Position numbers and translations under genes: made by a program
In this document: positions 8,705 to 15,853 of the stretch, piece by piece
Layout: each line of letters starts with the position of its first letter
Numbering within the stretch: position 1 is the first letter of the stretch
Virus record (IMG/VR): IMGVR_UViG_3300031951_001232
Location: 1 to 23,337 of that record
DNA: 23,337 nt
Direction: 5' to 3' (one strand)
Origin: a virus
Notes under the pieces: generated by a model
Databases searched by the model: none
What the model was told of the DNA's origin: nothing
The model's input: the letters and a program-made list of their open reading frames with translations, nothing else

Positions 8705-9897
8705 TGAAATATACACAATTTTTTAACTTTGAACAGTATCATCATCCCCATAAAAGACACGACCCGCCTGGGTCAGAAGATGCGGATGTGAATAATGATG
8801 GTAAAGTCGATAAAAACGACAAATATATGATGGCAAAACGAAGATTATATAAACAATATCAGTCAGCACAAAAAAGTAATAAAGAAACAGATTTTTCTAC
8901 ACCGCAGTTGGAGAATGATATGATTAGATTAATGGGATTAGTAGAATTACCATCCATAGTACGACTAAAAGAAGAATCACACGAAGAACCAACACCAGCT
9001 CCAACTGTAGCTGTTGATAAAAAGTCACAAGTTGCAATGAAACTTAAGAAACTTAAGGAAATGCAAATGACTCCAGACCAAGAAAAGAAAGTTGATGAAC
9101 TCTTGGCTCAATACGAAGAATTAACCGCTAAGCAAAAGCAACTTGACGTAGATAAGGACGGAAAGATTGAAGGTGATGACTTAGCAAAACTCCGTGCTGG
9201 TAAGAAGGCTGATGAAAAGCTTGACCCAGTAGGTAAAGAAGATGGTGACATAGATAATGACGGAGATAAAGACTCATCAGACAAGTATTTACAAGCTCGT
9301 CGTGATGCTATTGGTAAGGCAATGAAGAATGAAAACGAAGACCACGAAGTATCAATGGCATCCAAAACCCTCGACTCTATTATCAGACATGCAACTGAAT
9401 TGAAGGGTAAGATTGGAATGGAAGAAAAAGACATTCCAGCATGGATTCAAGACCACATCGCAGTGGCTGAAAACAACCTTGACCAAGCAAATACCAGTTA
9501 TCACGAATATGGTGACGAAGAAAAGACTGATATGCCAGTTGACAAGGACTTAGAAGCTATGAAGGAAACGGTCAACGAAGCAGCTCCAGAAGGTTGGGAA
9601 AAGACTGTTCTCGCTATGAAGAAGCATAAAGAAATTGACAATCCTTGGGCACTCGCACATTGGATGAAGAAGAAGGGATACCAATCACATAAGAAAGAAA
9701 CAGAAGAAGCAGTAACTATACAACCACAAGGTGGATTAGCAGCTGCTATTTCTGCATACAAAAATACACCAACACACAGTTCAAAGCAACATGCCAAAGT
9801 AATACCAGCACACAAGCCAGGTGACACTTGGAAAACTGACAGCGGTAAAACCGCAAAGAAAAATTCAGACGGAACTATCTCTTACACAGTGAATTAA
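8704..9897 (+). CDS. EF-hand/dockerin-type Ca-binding protein with C-terminal KPGDTW module (397 aa)
   Basis: Three 12-residue calcium-type loops are visible: D28-x-N30-x-D32-G...D36...D39, D148-x-D150-x-D152-G...E156...D159, and D182-x-D184-x-D186-G...D190...D193. The first and third are also alike after the loop (DKYMMAKRR and DKYLQARRD), suggesting internal duplication. The last loop position is Asp, as in dockerins, rather than the Glu of classical EF-hands. Residues about 296-330 (GWEKTVLAMKKHKEIDNPWALAHWMKKKGY) form a module I recall from many phage proteins. Residues 371-397 carry KPGDTWKTDSGK, shared with two other products. The N-terminus MKYTQFFNFE resembles T4 internal-protein leaders. 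No membrane segments. A virion-internal, Ca-dependent role is inference. Confidence 0.78.
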   Translation: MKYTQFFNFEQYHHPHKRHDPPGSEDADVNNDGKVDKNDKYMMAKRRLYKQYQSAQKSNKETDFSTPQLENDMIRLMGLVELPSIVRLKEESHEEPTPAPTVAVDKKSQVAMKLKKLKEMQMTPDQEKKVDELLAQYEELTAKQKQLDVDKDGKIEGDDLAKLRAGKKADEKLDPVGKEDGDIDNDGDKDSSDKYLQARRDAIGKAMKNENEDHEVSMASKTLDSIIRHATELKGKIGMEEKDIPAWIQDHIAVAENNLDQANTSYHEYGDEEKTDMPVDKDLEAMKETVNEAAPEGWEKTVLAMKKHKEIDNPWALAHWMKKKGYQSHKKETEEAVTIQPQGGLAAAISAYKNTPTHSSKQHAKVIPAHKPGDTWKTDSGKTAKKNSDGTISYTVN

Positions 9898-9898
9898 T

Positions 9899-10255
9899 AT
9901 GGTAGCCAAATTTATTTCTCTTCTACTTTCGAGTAGACAACAAGCTCACATCTTTCATCTTCAAACTCCTTCCTATGCAGCACACAAAGCATTGCAAGAA
10001 TATTATGAAGGAATTGTCGATTTAGTTGACACTTATGTAGAATCATATCAAGGTCGATATGGTATTCTCAAAGGATATATGCCAACCAATACTATTTTAG
10101 AAGATGACTCAGTAGTTAGTTATTTCGCAGGTTTACAAAAGTTCGTAGACGAAACCCGTGGTCAACTTCCACAAGACGGTGAACTTAATAACACCGTTGA
10201 TGAAATTGCTGGATTAATTTCTAGCACAGTTTATAAACTTAAGTTCTTAAAGTAA
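9899..10255 (+). CDS. minimal Dps/ferritin-like protein (118 aa)
   Basis: An all-helical protein. H17, H29, D44 and E48 have spacings 12, 15 and 4, identical to the ferroxidase-site residues of E. coli Dps (H51, H63, D78, E82). Ungapped alignment also matches the flanking QAH, the A-x-H and the D-x-x-DT-x-x-E contexts. At 118 residues it is much shorter than Dps (about 167) and lacks the long N-terminal extension. Helices C and D would be residues about 66-86 and 96-118. I recall a phage family of unknown function with the same SYAxHxAL...YYxGIVDLVD core. Dps proteins oxidise and store iron and bind DNA; whether this one does is untested. One-base gap after the previous stop. Gene call secure, ferritin-like fold likely. 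Confidence 0.72.
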   Translation: MVAKFISLLLSSRQQAHIFHLQTPSYAAHKALQEYYEGIVDLVDTYVESYQGRYGILKGYMPTNTILEDDSVVSYFAGLQKFVDETRGQLPQDGELNNTVDEIAGLISSTVYKLKFLK

Positions 10256-10256
10256 T

Positions 10257-10562
10257 ATGAAATACAGAGATTTTTTCCCAGAAGGCTATTCAGATGGCGC
10301 GGTATTTAAACAAACCAAAGCTGATTTTGGTCAAGAAAAGCCAGAAGAAATGCCAGAAACCGACCCGCAAGATTTAGCAATTCGTAGTGCACGTATCAGT
10401 GATATCTTAGAACGCAACATCCCAACCAGTCCAGAAAAGTGGGCGAAGGCAAAGGCAGCAGCTCGTTCCAAGTTCAAGGTGTACCCATCCGCATACGCCA
10501 ACCTTTGGGCAGCAAAGAAGTACAAGAGTATGGGTGGTGGATGGAAGAAGGGAAAGAAATGA
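10257..10562 (+). CDS. small basic protein with PEKWAKAKAAA...YPSAYANLWAAKKYK domain (101 aa)
   Basis: Function unknown. The C-terminal half (about residues 56-101) is a compact basic domain, PEKWAKAKAAARSKF then YPSAYANLWAAKKYK and a GGGW-Lys tail. I recognise it as a recurring element of small phage proteins. The N-terminus MKYRDFFPEG resembles the start of the 397-aa product (MKYTQFF), and both may carry a head-targeting leader. It begins one base after the previous stop and ends in an ATGA overlap with the next gene, so it is part of one translationally coupled run. Confidence 0.75.
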   Translation: MKYRDFFPEGYSDGAVFKQTKADFGQEKPEEMPETDPQDLAIRSARISDILERNIPTSPEKWAKAKAAARSKFKVYPSAYANLWAAKKYKSMGGGWKKGKK

Positions 10563-10885
10563 TTAAGTTAATGGACATCATACTTGATGATGTACAACCA
10601 GATGAAAAAGAAATGGTTGACGGTATTGTTGATATGCTCACTCAAGTAAAAGATGTTGATAATAGAAAAGAAATGGCCTTGGATAGACTAAAAGATTTTA
10701 AGCAAAGTAAAATCGATGTTGACCCAAAACAGTTTATGTCAAGAGTTGGTTTAGATGAAAAGTGGACAAAGAAATATAAAAAGTCCATTAACTGTAGTAA
10801 TCCAAAAGGTTTTAGTCAAAAAGCACATTGTGCCGCTCGTCGTAAAAGACAGAGTGGTGGAACAACTAAATCAAAACCAGTATGA
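10559..10885 (+). CDS. small basic protein with CSNPKGFSQKAHCAARRKRQ motif (108 aa)
   Basis: The start is the ATG at 10559, overlapping the previous TGA. A longer in-frame ORF from 10439 would run deep inside the preceding gene and is rejected. An acidic helical N-terminal half (MIKLMDIILDDVQPDEKEM...) precedes a basic C-terminal half. That half holds C-SNPKGFSQKAH-C and a GGTTKSKPV tail, a recurring motif of T4-like phage proteins. Two Cys and a His could bind a metal, but with too few ligands to be sure. It ends in another ATGA overlap. Function unknown. Confidence 0.75.
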   Translation: MIKLMDIILDDVQPDEKEMVDGIVDMLTQVKDVDNRKEMALDRLKDFKQSKIDVDPKQFMSRVGLDEKWTKKYKKSINCSNPKGFSQKAHCAARRKRQSGGTTKSKPV

Positions 10886-11211
10886 CGCGATTCGCCGATA
10901 TCCTAGTTGAAGTGTCTGTTGACCTTGACGAAAAGTATAAGACCAAGGGAAGTCTTGGTAAGTGGCTTCGTCAAAAGTGGGTAGACATTTCTCGTAAAGA
11001 CCCAAAGACCGGTAAGCATCCACCATGTGGAGCTTCGGCTGGTAAAGGGGAACGTAAGGGTGGGTCAGCAAAGTATCCAAAGTGCAGACCAGCCCGTTCC
11101 GCAGCAGCAATGAGTAAGGGTGAAAAACGGTCAGCAGTAGTTCGTAAGAGAAAGGCAGGAAATCCAGGTGGTAAACCAACAATGGTGTCCACATTTAAGA
11201 AGGAAGAATAA
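10882..11211 (+). CDS. small very basic protein with PCGxSAGKGxRKGG...YPKCRPA motif (109 aa)
   Basis: Strongly basic, Gly- and Lys-rich protein of a small conserved phage type that I recall under the DUF5872 label (from memory). KWVDISRKD at about residue 33, PPCGASAGKGERKGGSAKYPKC (about 48-69) and a Lys/Arg tail (SAVVRKRKAGNPGGKP) are the recognisable parts. The N-terminus MTRFADILVE followed by Val has the same length and ending as the 10-residue capsid-targeting peptide of T4 internal protein III (MKTYQEFIAE), so gp21 processing after E10 is plausible. After such a cut the product would be a basic peptide suited to bind packaged DNA. That role is inference. Confidence 0.75.
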   Translation: MTRFADILVEVSVDLDEKYKTKGSLGKWLRQKWVDISRKDPKTGKHPPCGASAGKGERKGGSAKYPKCRPARSAAAMSKGEKRSAVVRKRKAGNPGGKPTMVSTFKKEE

Positions 11212-11212
11212 T

Positions 11213-11629
11213 ATGGAAAATATTCAAGAAGCCTGTTGGGAAGGGTATAAGCAAGTTGGGATGAAGGACAAAAGTGGAAAGATGGTCCCAAACTGCGTTC
11301 CTATTAACGAAGAAGATATCATTGAAGAATATTGCCCACGATGTCTCGCTATGGAAATCATGCGAGCACAAGGTCAACCATTACAAGAAGCCGAATATCA
11401 CGGTCGTAAAGTCCCTCTTGGAAAACCGATGCGTGGCGACGTTAAGAAATTCAAGGTGTTCGTTAAAGACCCAAGTAGTGGTAATGTAAAGAAAGTAAAC
11501 TTTGGCGACCCAAATATGAGAATCAAGAAGTCAAACCCAGCTCGTCGTAAGTCATTTAGAGCACGCCATAACTGCGATACCCCAGGTCCACGTACCAAGG
11601 CACGCTATTGGTCGTGTAGAAAGTGGTAA
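11213..11629 (+). CDS. conserved small protein: CWEGYKQVGMKDKSGKMVPNCVP plus YHGRKVPLGKP domain (138 aa)
   Basis: The start at 11213 follows the previous stop by one base; an in-frame ATG at 11168 lies inside the upstream gene and is rejected. Two recurrent phage modules are joined: an N-terminal W-EGYKQVG...VPNC-VP segment (residues 9-30) and a basic C-terminal domain. The C-terminal domain has YHGRKVPLGKPMRG, KFKVFVKDP, FGDPNMRIKK and RKSFRARHNCDTPGP, ending in WSCRKW. I recall the latter as a domain of unknown function (DUF5754, from memory) in marine phages. CPRC in between may bind metal together with the C-terminal Cys. No function is known to me. Confidence 0.78.
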   Translation: MENIQEACWEGYKQVGMKDKSGKMVPNCVPINEEDIIEEYCPRCLAMEIMRAQGQPLQEAEYHGRKVPLGKPMRGDVKKFKVFVKDPSSGNVKKVNFGDPNMRIKKSNPARRKSFRARHNCDTPGPRTKARYWSCRKW

Positions 11630-11630
11630 T

Positions 11631-11846
11631 ATGAAAGTATCCAGAAAGATATCCGATGCTATATTGAAAAAGATGGGGTATACATTCGATCCTGATGAAT
11701 TTCATATGGGAATGAATGTAGAAATGGAACACCAAGATGTGACAAATGGAAACATGGTAAAAACAGCAAAAATAGCAGCCGCACACTTGACAGAAAAGCC
11801 AAATTATTATACATTACTAAAGAAGTATGTAGAAAAAAATAAATAA
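11631..11846 (+). CDS. DUF5661-like small protein (71 aa)
   Basis: Helical protein with the pattern FDPDEFHMGMNVEMEHQDVT...TAKIAAAHLTEKPNYYTLLKK. I recognise it as a family of small phage proteins of unknown function (DUF5661, from memory). The family-typical MEHQDVT and AAHLxExPxYY elements are complete, so the gene looks intact. Placed one base after the previous stop. AGA and ATA codons are more frequent than in the neighbours upstream. Confidence 0.72.
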   Translation: MKVSRKISDAILKKMGYTFDPDEFHMGMNVEMEHQDVTNGNMVKTAKIAAAHLTEKPNYYTLLKKYVEKNK

Positions 11847-11854
11847 GGGGTCAT

Positions 11855-12676
11855 ATGTTCGAATTAAAAACAGGTGAAATAGTATTTTACCCTAGGTTTT
11901 CTGTATGTAAAGTTGATGATATGGTTATAATAACCACAAAAAAAATAGCAAGTAGATTTTTTGAAGTGGCGACACTTAGTGTAAACGAAATAGTTGGATA
12001 CAATAGTAAAGTGGATAGAATTAAAGCTATAGATTACTTCTTATCCTCCGACCCTATCAATAGTTTTTATTTAAACGATATAGAAATTAGACATGAAAGA
12101 TTTGGAAGTGATACATTAAAGATACCTTTGAATGAGTTTTACGAAGAATTAAAAGTAAAAAACATATCAGATGTATTTTCCGTCGAGTATACCCAAGCTA
12201 ACAAAGTAGTTTTTATCACAAGAAATCCAACAGACAGATTTTATACAGGATTCATAGAATGGGTAGATTCTGAATTTGGAAAGGTTAGTAATGGATTGCA
12301 ACTTAGAGGTGATGTACCACAAGAGCAGGTTGACTCAGTATTAAACGAATATGTAAGAAAAATAGATTATAATATTTTTTCTGATGCACATATGTCATTG
12401 TGGAATACATTTCTAATTAATTTTCTTGTTACAAACAATATAGAAAAGTATGTTAAAATAGTAAATTTGGATAATCCTTCACATATGCAAATTTTTAAAA
12501 AGGATTATGTGTTCGAACAACCATCAAATAAGTCTTATCTTAATATGTGGTTGACAAATTCTGACAATAGAGAATCAATAGAAGAATTATACAATAAGTT
12601 TAAGTTTTATTTTGATTTAGAAACAGAATCGTATAATAAGTTATTGAATATAAATTATAAGCAATTGGAGAGATAA
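11855..12676 (+). CDS. sulfotransferase-like protein (273 aa)
   Basis: ITTKKIASRFFEV (residues 26-38) sits where the 5'-phosphosulfate-binding loop (PKxGxTSx) of PAPS sulfotransferases lies. VVFITRNPTDRFYTGFIE (118-135) is a good match to the second, 3'-phosphate-binding motif (xxRNPxxRxxSxxxx). DAHMSLWNTF (177-186) may correspond to the conserved His region. The family moves sulfate from PAPS to glycans or other acceptors; the acceptor here is unknown. The first loop is degenerate, so activity is uncertain. The gene is strikingly AT-rich, with ATA, AGA and TTT codons, and sits as an odd metabolic gene among head genes, which suggests a separate acquisition. GGGG at 11847-11850 serves as ribosome site. 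Confidence 0.6.
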   Translation: MFELKTGEIVFYPRFSVCKVDDMVIITTKKIASRFFEVATLSVNEIVGYNSKVDRIKAIDYFLSSDPINSFYLNDIEIRHERFGSDTLKIPLNEFYEELKVKNISDVFSVEYTQANKVVFITRNPTDRFYTGFIEWVDSEFGKVSNGLQLRGDVPQEQVDSVLNEYVRKIDYNIFSDAHMSLWNTFLINFLVTNNIEKYVKIVNLDNPSHMQIFKKDYVFEQPSNKSYLNMWLTNSDNRESIEELYNKFKFYFDLETESYNKLLNINYKQLER

Positions 12677-12677
12677 G

Positions 12678-13016
12678 ATGGGACAACTAAAAGATTTACT
12701 CAACGAAGTAACCAGTCAAGTTCCACGTAGAGTTCAATTGATGCGTGTGGAAGCGGTGTTGGAAAATATCGCACCAAAACTTAAGGAAGCTGACCAAAAG
12801 AAGCTTGCAGAAATTTATGTTGAATTAAAGCAATTGGCAGAAATGCTAAATGAAACTCCATATACTATCTTTAACGCAAGCCAATGGGGTTTGTTAGAAA
12901 TGGTATTAAAGGGTAAGGTAGCAGAATTTAAGTTACTCGCAGAAGATATCGCAGAAGATAATAAAGATGTCGATGTTTGGCCATTGGCTACAGCACTCGA
13001 CACCGTTCTCATATAA
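12678..13016 (+). CDS. small helical head-cluster protein (112 aa)
   Basis: No family recognised. Almost entirely alpha-helical, acidic overall, with Leu-rich amphipathic segments (ENIAPKLKEADQKKLAEIYVELKQLAEML). The N-terminus MGQLKDLLNE followed by Val copies the length and ending of a T4 capsid-targeting peptide, so it may be a prohead core protein cleaved after E10. It sits directly before the portal gene, where T4-type phages often keep small core genes (67 and 68 follow gene 20 in T4). Codon use returns to the head-gene style after the AT-rich sulfotransferase gene. Confidence 0.65.
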   Translation: MGQLKDLLNEVTSQVPRRVQLMRVEAVLENIAPKLKEADQKKLAEIYVELKQLAEMLNETPYTIFNASQWGLLEMVLKGKVAEFKLLAEDIAEDNKDVDVWPLATALDTVLI

Positions 13017-13026
13017 GTGAGGGGTT

Positions 13027-14913
13027 ATGGCAGATACTAGTGTATACGGTCGCCTACGGAAACTGTTTTCCACAAACACAGTTGTCCGAAATGTAGGTGG
13101 AAAGAAGTTAAAAGTCGCTGATACCGACAATATCCAGTCGTTTATTAATAGACGAGGTATTGACCGGTATCATCGTGTGTATTCATCAATGACTGGTGGA
13201 TATGGTGCAGCTGGTGGTCGTTACGAATCAGCTGCAGCATTCCAAGGGTCACGCTTACAATTGTTCCGTGATTATGACATGATGGATAATGACCCGATAA
13301 TTTCATCCGTAATGGACATTTACGCTGATGAATCTACTGTAAAAGACGAATTCGGTCAAGTACTCAGTATCCGCTCCAAGAACCAACAAATTCAAGATAT
13401 TCTCCATAACTTATTCTATGATGTATTGAATGTTGAATTCAATCTCTGGCCGTGGGTCAGAAACATGGCTAAGTATGGGGACTTTTTCTTATTCCTAGAT
13501 ATCGATGAAAAGTACGGTGTCGTGAATGTCATCCCGCTTTCTGTTTACGAAACCATCCGTGTTGAAGGGCAAGACCCAGGCAACCCATTCTCAGTTAAGT
13601 TCAAGATTGAAAATGATTTCTTGGCACTTGGTAAAAAGGAATTCGATAATTATGAAGTAGCACATTTCCGTCTTTTATCTGATACAAACTTCCTTCCATA
13701 CGGTAAAGCTATGATTGAAGGAGGTCGTCGTATCTGGAAACAACTCCAATTGATGGAAGACGCGATGTTAATTCATCGTATCATGCGTGCTCCAGACAAG
13801 CGTAAGATATTAGTTGATGTGGGAAATATTCCACCGGCAGAAATCGATACACATATGCAACGCATCATTGACCGTATGAAGAAAGTGCCACTTGTTGACC
13901 CAAAGACCGGTGACTACAATCTTCGTTATAATATGATGAATATCACGGAAGATTTCTATCTTCCAGTGCGTGGTAAGGATTCTGGAACCGACATTACGAA
14001 TCTTCCAGGCCTTCAATTCAATGCTATCGAAGACATTGAATATCTCCGTAACAAGTTAATGGCAGCATTCAAGGTACCAAAGTCATTCCTTGGGTACGAA
14101 GAAGATAATAGTGGTAAGGCATCGTTAGCAGCACAAGATGTTCGTTTTGCTCGCACCATCGAACGCATTCAACGCATTTTAGTGTCAGAACTTACCAAGA
14201 TTGCAATCATCCACTTATATGTTCAAGGATTTACAGACGAAGACTTAATTGATTTTGAATTAGAAATGACTTCACCATCAGTCATCTACGAACAAGAAAA
14301 GTTGAACTTGTGGAAGGAAAAGGTTGGATTGGCTAAAGATATCGCAGATAGTAAGTTCTTGTCACGTGATTGGATTTACCACAACATTCTTCAAATCGCT
14401 GAAGATGATGCTAAGGCAGAACAAGATAAGATTGTAAAGGATGTTGAGTGGGTTGGTAAGGCAGAAGCAGTACAACAACAAGCCGCACAACCACAACAAG
14501 CACCAGAGGGTCCAGAAGGACAACCAGCAGAACCAGACGCTGGTGTAGAACAACCAACTGAAGAACCTCAACAATTAGCTACGGTAGATGATGTACTAGC
14601 TTCTCTTGAGGATTCCTCAGATGAAGAAGAAACTGGAGATGAAGCTGAATTAGAAGAAGCAAAAATGGGCCGTCCAAAAGTAGGGATGAAATACGGTCAA
14701 GATAGTCATCCACGTGGTCGTGACCCAATTGGACATAAAGAAAATCTTGGAGCTTTGCGAGTAGGACAACAACGTAAACCATCTAGAAAGTCACCATTAT
14801 CTCTTGAAAATTACGAAGTTTCTAATCTTATTAAACAATTAAACGCTCATAAAATCGCACCAGAAACCTCTAGTATATTAAACGAAGATAACATTTTAGA
14901 CATCGAAAACTAA
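13027..14913 (+). CDS. gp20: portal vertex protein gp20-like (628 aa)
   Basis: Forms the dodecameric ring at the head vertex through which DNA is packaged, nucleating the prohead. The N-terminus (VYGRLRKLFSTNTVVRNVGGKKLK) and the core elements DNDPIISSVMDIYADE (88-103), VAHFRLLSDTNFLPYGKAMIEGGRR (211-235), a VDPKTGDY segment and FKVPKSFLGYEED (348-360) are those of marine T4-type portals. It is longer than T4 gp20 (524 aa): from about residue 478 there is a Gln/Pro/Glu-rich linker and acidic stretch, then MGRPKVGMKYGQDSHPRGRDPIGHKENLG (547-575) and a terminal helix. ELEEA at 541-545 matches the gp21 cleavage consensus. GAGGGG just before 13027 gives a strong ribosome site. Confidence 0.95.
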   Translation: MADTSVYGRLRKLFSTNTVVRNVGGKKLKVADTDNIQSFINRRGIDRYHRVYSSMTGGYGAAGGRYESAAAFQGSRLQLFRDYDMMDNDPIISSVMDIYADESTVKDEFGQVLSIRSKNQQIQDILHNLFYDVLNVEFNLWPWVRNMAKYGDFFLFLDIDEKYGVVNVIPLSVYETIRVEGQDPGNPFSVKFKIENDFLALGKKEFDNYEVAHFRLLSDTNFLPYGKAMIEGGRRIWKQLQLMEDAMLIHRIMRAPDKRKILVDVGNIPPAEIDTHMQRIIDRMKKVPLVDPKTGDYNLRYNMMNITEDFYLPVRGKDSGTDITNLPGLQFNAIEDIEYLRNKLMAAFKVPKSFLGYEEDNSGKASLAAQDVRFARTIERIQRILVSELTKIAIIHLYVQGFTDEDLIDFELEMTSPSVIYEQEKLNLWKEKVGLAKDIADSKFLSRDWIYHNILQIAEDDAKAEQDKIVKDVEWVGKAEAVQQQAAQPQQAPEGPEGQPAEPDAGVEQPTEEPQQLATVDDVLASLEDSSDEEETGDEAELEEAKMGRPKVGMKYGQDSHPRGRDPIGHKENLGALRVGQQRKPSRKSPLSLENYEVSNLIKQLNAHKIAPETSSILNEDNILDIEN

Positions 14914-14931
14914 CGAACTAGAAAAAATCAT

Positions 14932-14941
14932 ACTATTTAAT
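14932..14941 (+). promoter_or_regulatory. candidate late promoter element ACTATTTA upstream of the 14966 gene
   Basis: ACTATTTAAT in the 52-base gap after the portal gene, 34 bases before the next ATG. The same 8-mer and nearly the same spacing occur at 662 and 20802. Inference from recurrence; no transcript data. Confidence 0.4.
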
Positions 14942-14965
14942 ATATGATAAGGTATTTTTTCACTT

Positions 14966-15853
14966 ATGGCGGATTCTTTTATGAAATCTAGTATAAAGCA
15001 TAATAAGCTAAGAAACACAGGTATCCTTTTTGAACTATTAGCCCGTCAAATCACTTCTGATGTGATGGAAAATAAAAAGGAAGGTGTTGCTGTTAAACTT
15101 ATGCGTGAATTCTTCAATACCAAAAAAGAATTGGGGAAGGAACTTATGTTATACCGCGCATTTTTCAATGTTCAGAACCTATCTGAGCAAAAGGCGTTTC
15201 AATTGTTGAAGTTGGTCACAGAACAACGAAAGAATCTTGACCAAACTGCATTAGATACTCAAAAATACCTTTTAATTAAAGAAATTAAAAAGAACTTTGA
15301 TTTAAAAGAATTTTTCGCAGCTCGTATTCCATCATATAAAATTTACGCATCAATTTATAAGAATTTCGATGCAGCAACTAACGGAATCAACGACACAACT
15401 ACAATCGAAGAATTAGCGAATAGTCAATTCACTATCGTTGAACACTTGTCCGGCAAAGCTCCAAGTAAAGAAATTAGAGAACATAATGAACTTTCCAAGA
15501 TTATTCGTAGTCAAGACGATGATATTCGCTTCTTATCATATAAAATTTTAATTGAACGCTTTAACGAAAAGTACAAAGGATTGGATGAATCACAAAAGAA
15601 GTTGCTTCAAGAATATATCTATAATATCTCCAATACTTCAAAGTTAAAAAGCTATACTCAAACTGAAAGTCGTAGATTAGCAAAAGAAATCGCACAATCA
15701 TCCAATAAGGTTAAGGATAAAGTTGTTCGTATTAAGCTCGGAGAAGTGGTATCACAACTTCAAAAGGTACAAACCGCTACAGTTATCAAAGAAAATCATA
15801 TGACGGCATTACTTATTGGATATGAAATTCTTAAGGAGCTCAAAACACTATGA
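14966..15853 (+). CDS. conserved head-module protein between portal and protease (295 aa)
   Basis: Function unknown, but I recall the N-terminal KSSIKHNKLRNTGILFELLARQITSD pattern from marine T4-like phages in the same place. It is entirely helical and Lys/Glu-rich with no hydrophobic segment. The position between genes 20 and 21 is where T4 carries its core genes 67 and 68, so a prohead core or assembly role is a reasonable guess. The start could also be the Met at 14981 (MKSSIKH); 14966 is kept because it follows the promoter-like gap, though no strong ribosome site is seen for either. The stop overlaps the next start (ATGA). Confidence 0.72.
   Translation: MADSFMKSSIKHNKLRNTGILFELLARQITSDVMENKKEGVAVKLMREFFNTKKELGKELMLYRAFFNVQNLSEQKAFQLLKLVTEQRKNLDQTALDTQKYLLIKEIKKNFDLKEFFAARIPSYKIYASIYKNFDAATNGINDTTTIEELANSQFTIVEHLSGKAPSKEIREHNELSKIIRSQDDDIRFLSYKILIERFNEKYKGLDESQKKLLQEYIYNISNTSKLKSYTQTESRRLAKEIAQSSNKVKDKVVRIKLGEVVSQLQKVQTATVIKENHMTALLIGYEILKELKTL

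Noticed and set aside
10439-10558. Longer N-terminal version of the 10559 gene
   Set aside because: It would lie 120 bases inside the preceding gene; the ATGA overlap at 10559 is the pattern used throughout the cluster.
11168-11212. Upstream ATG for the 11213 gene
   Set aside because: It lies inside the previous gene; the ATG at 11213, one base after the stop, gives a product with the expected family start.
11836-11850. AATAAATA at the end of the 11631 gene as a T4-type late promoter
   Set aside because: It consists of AAA/AAT codons and the stop, and lies too close (about 10 bases) to the next ATG to serve it.
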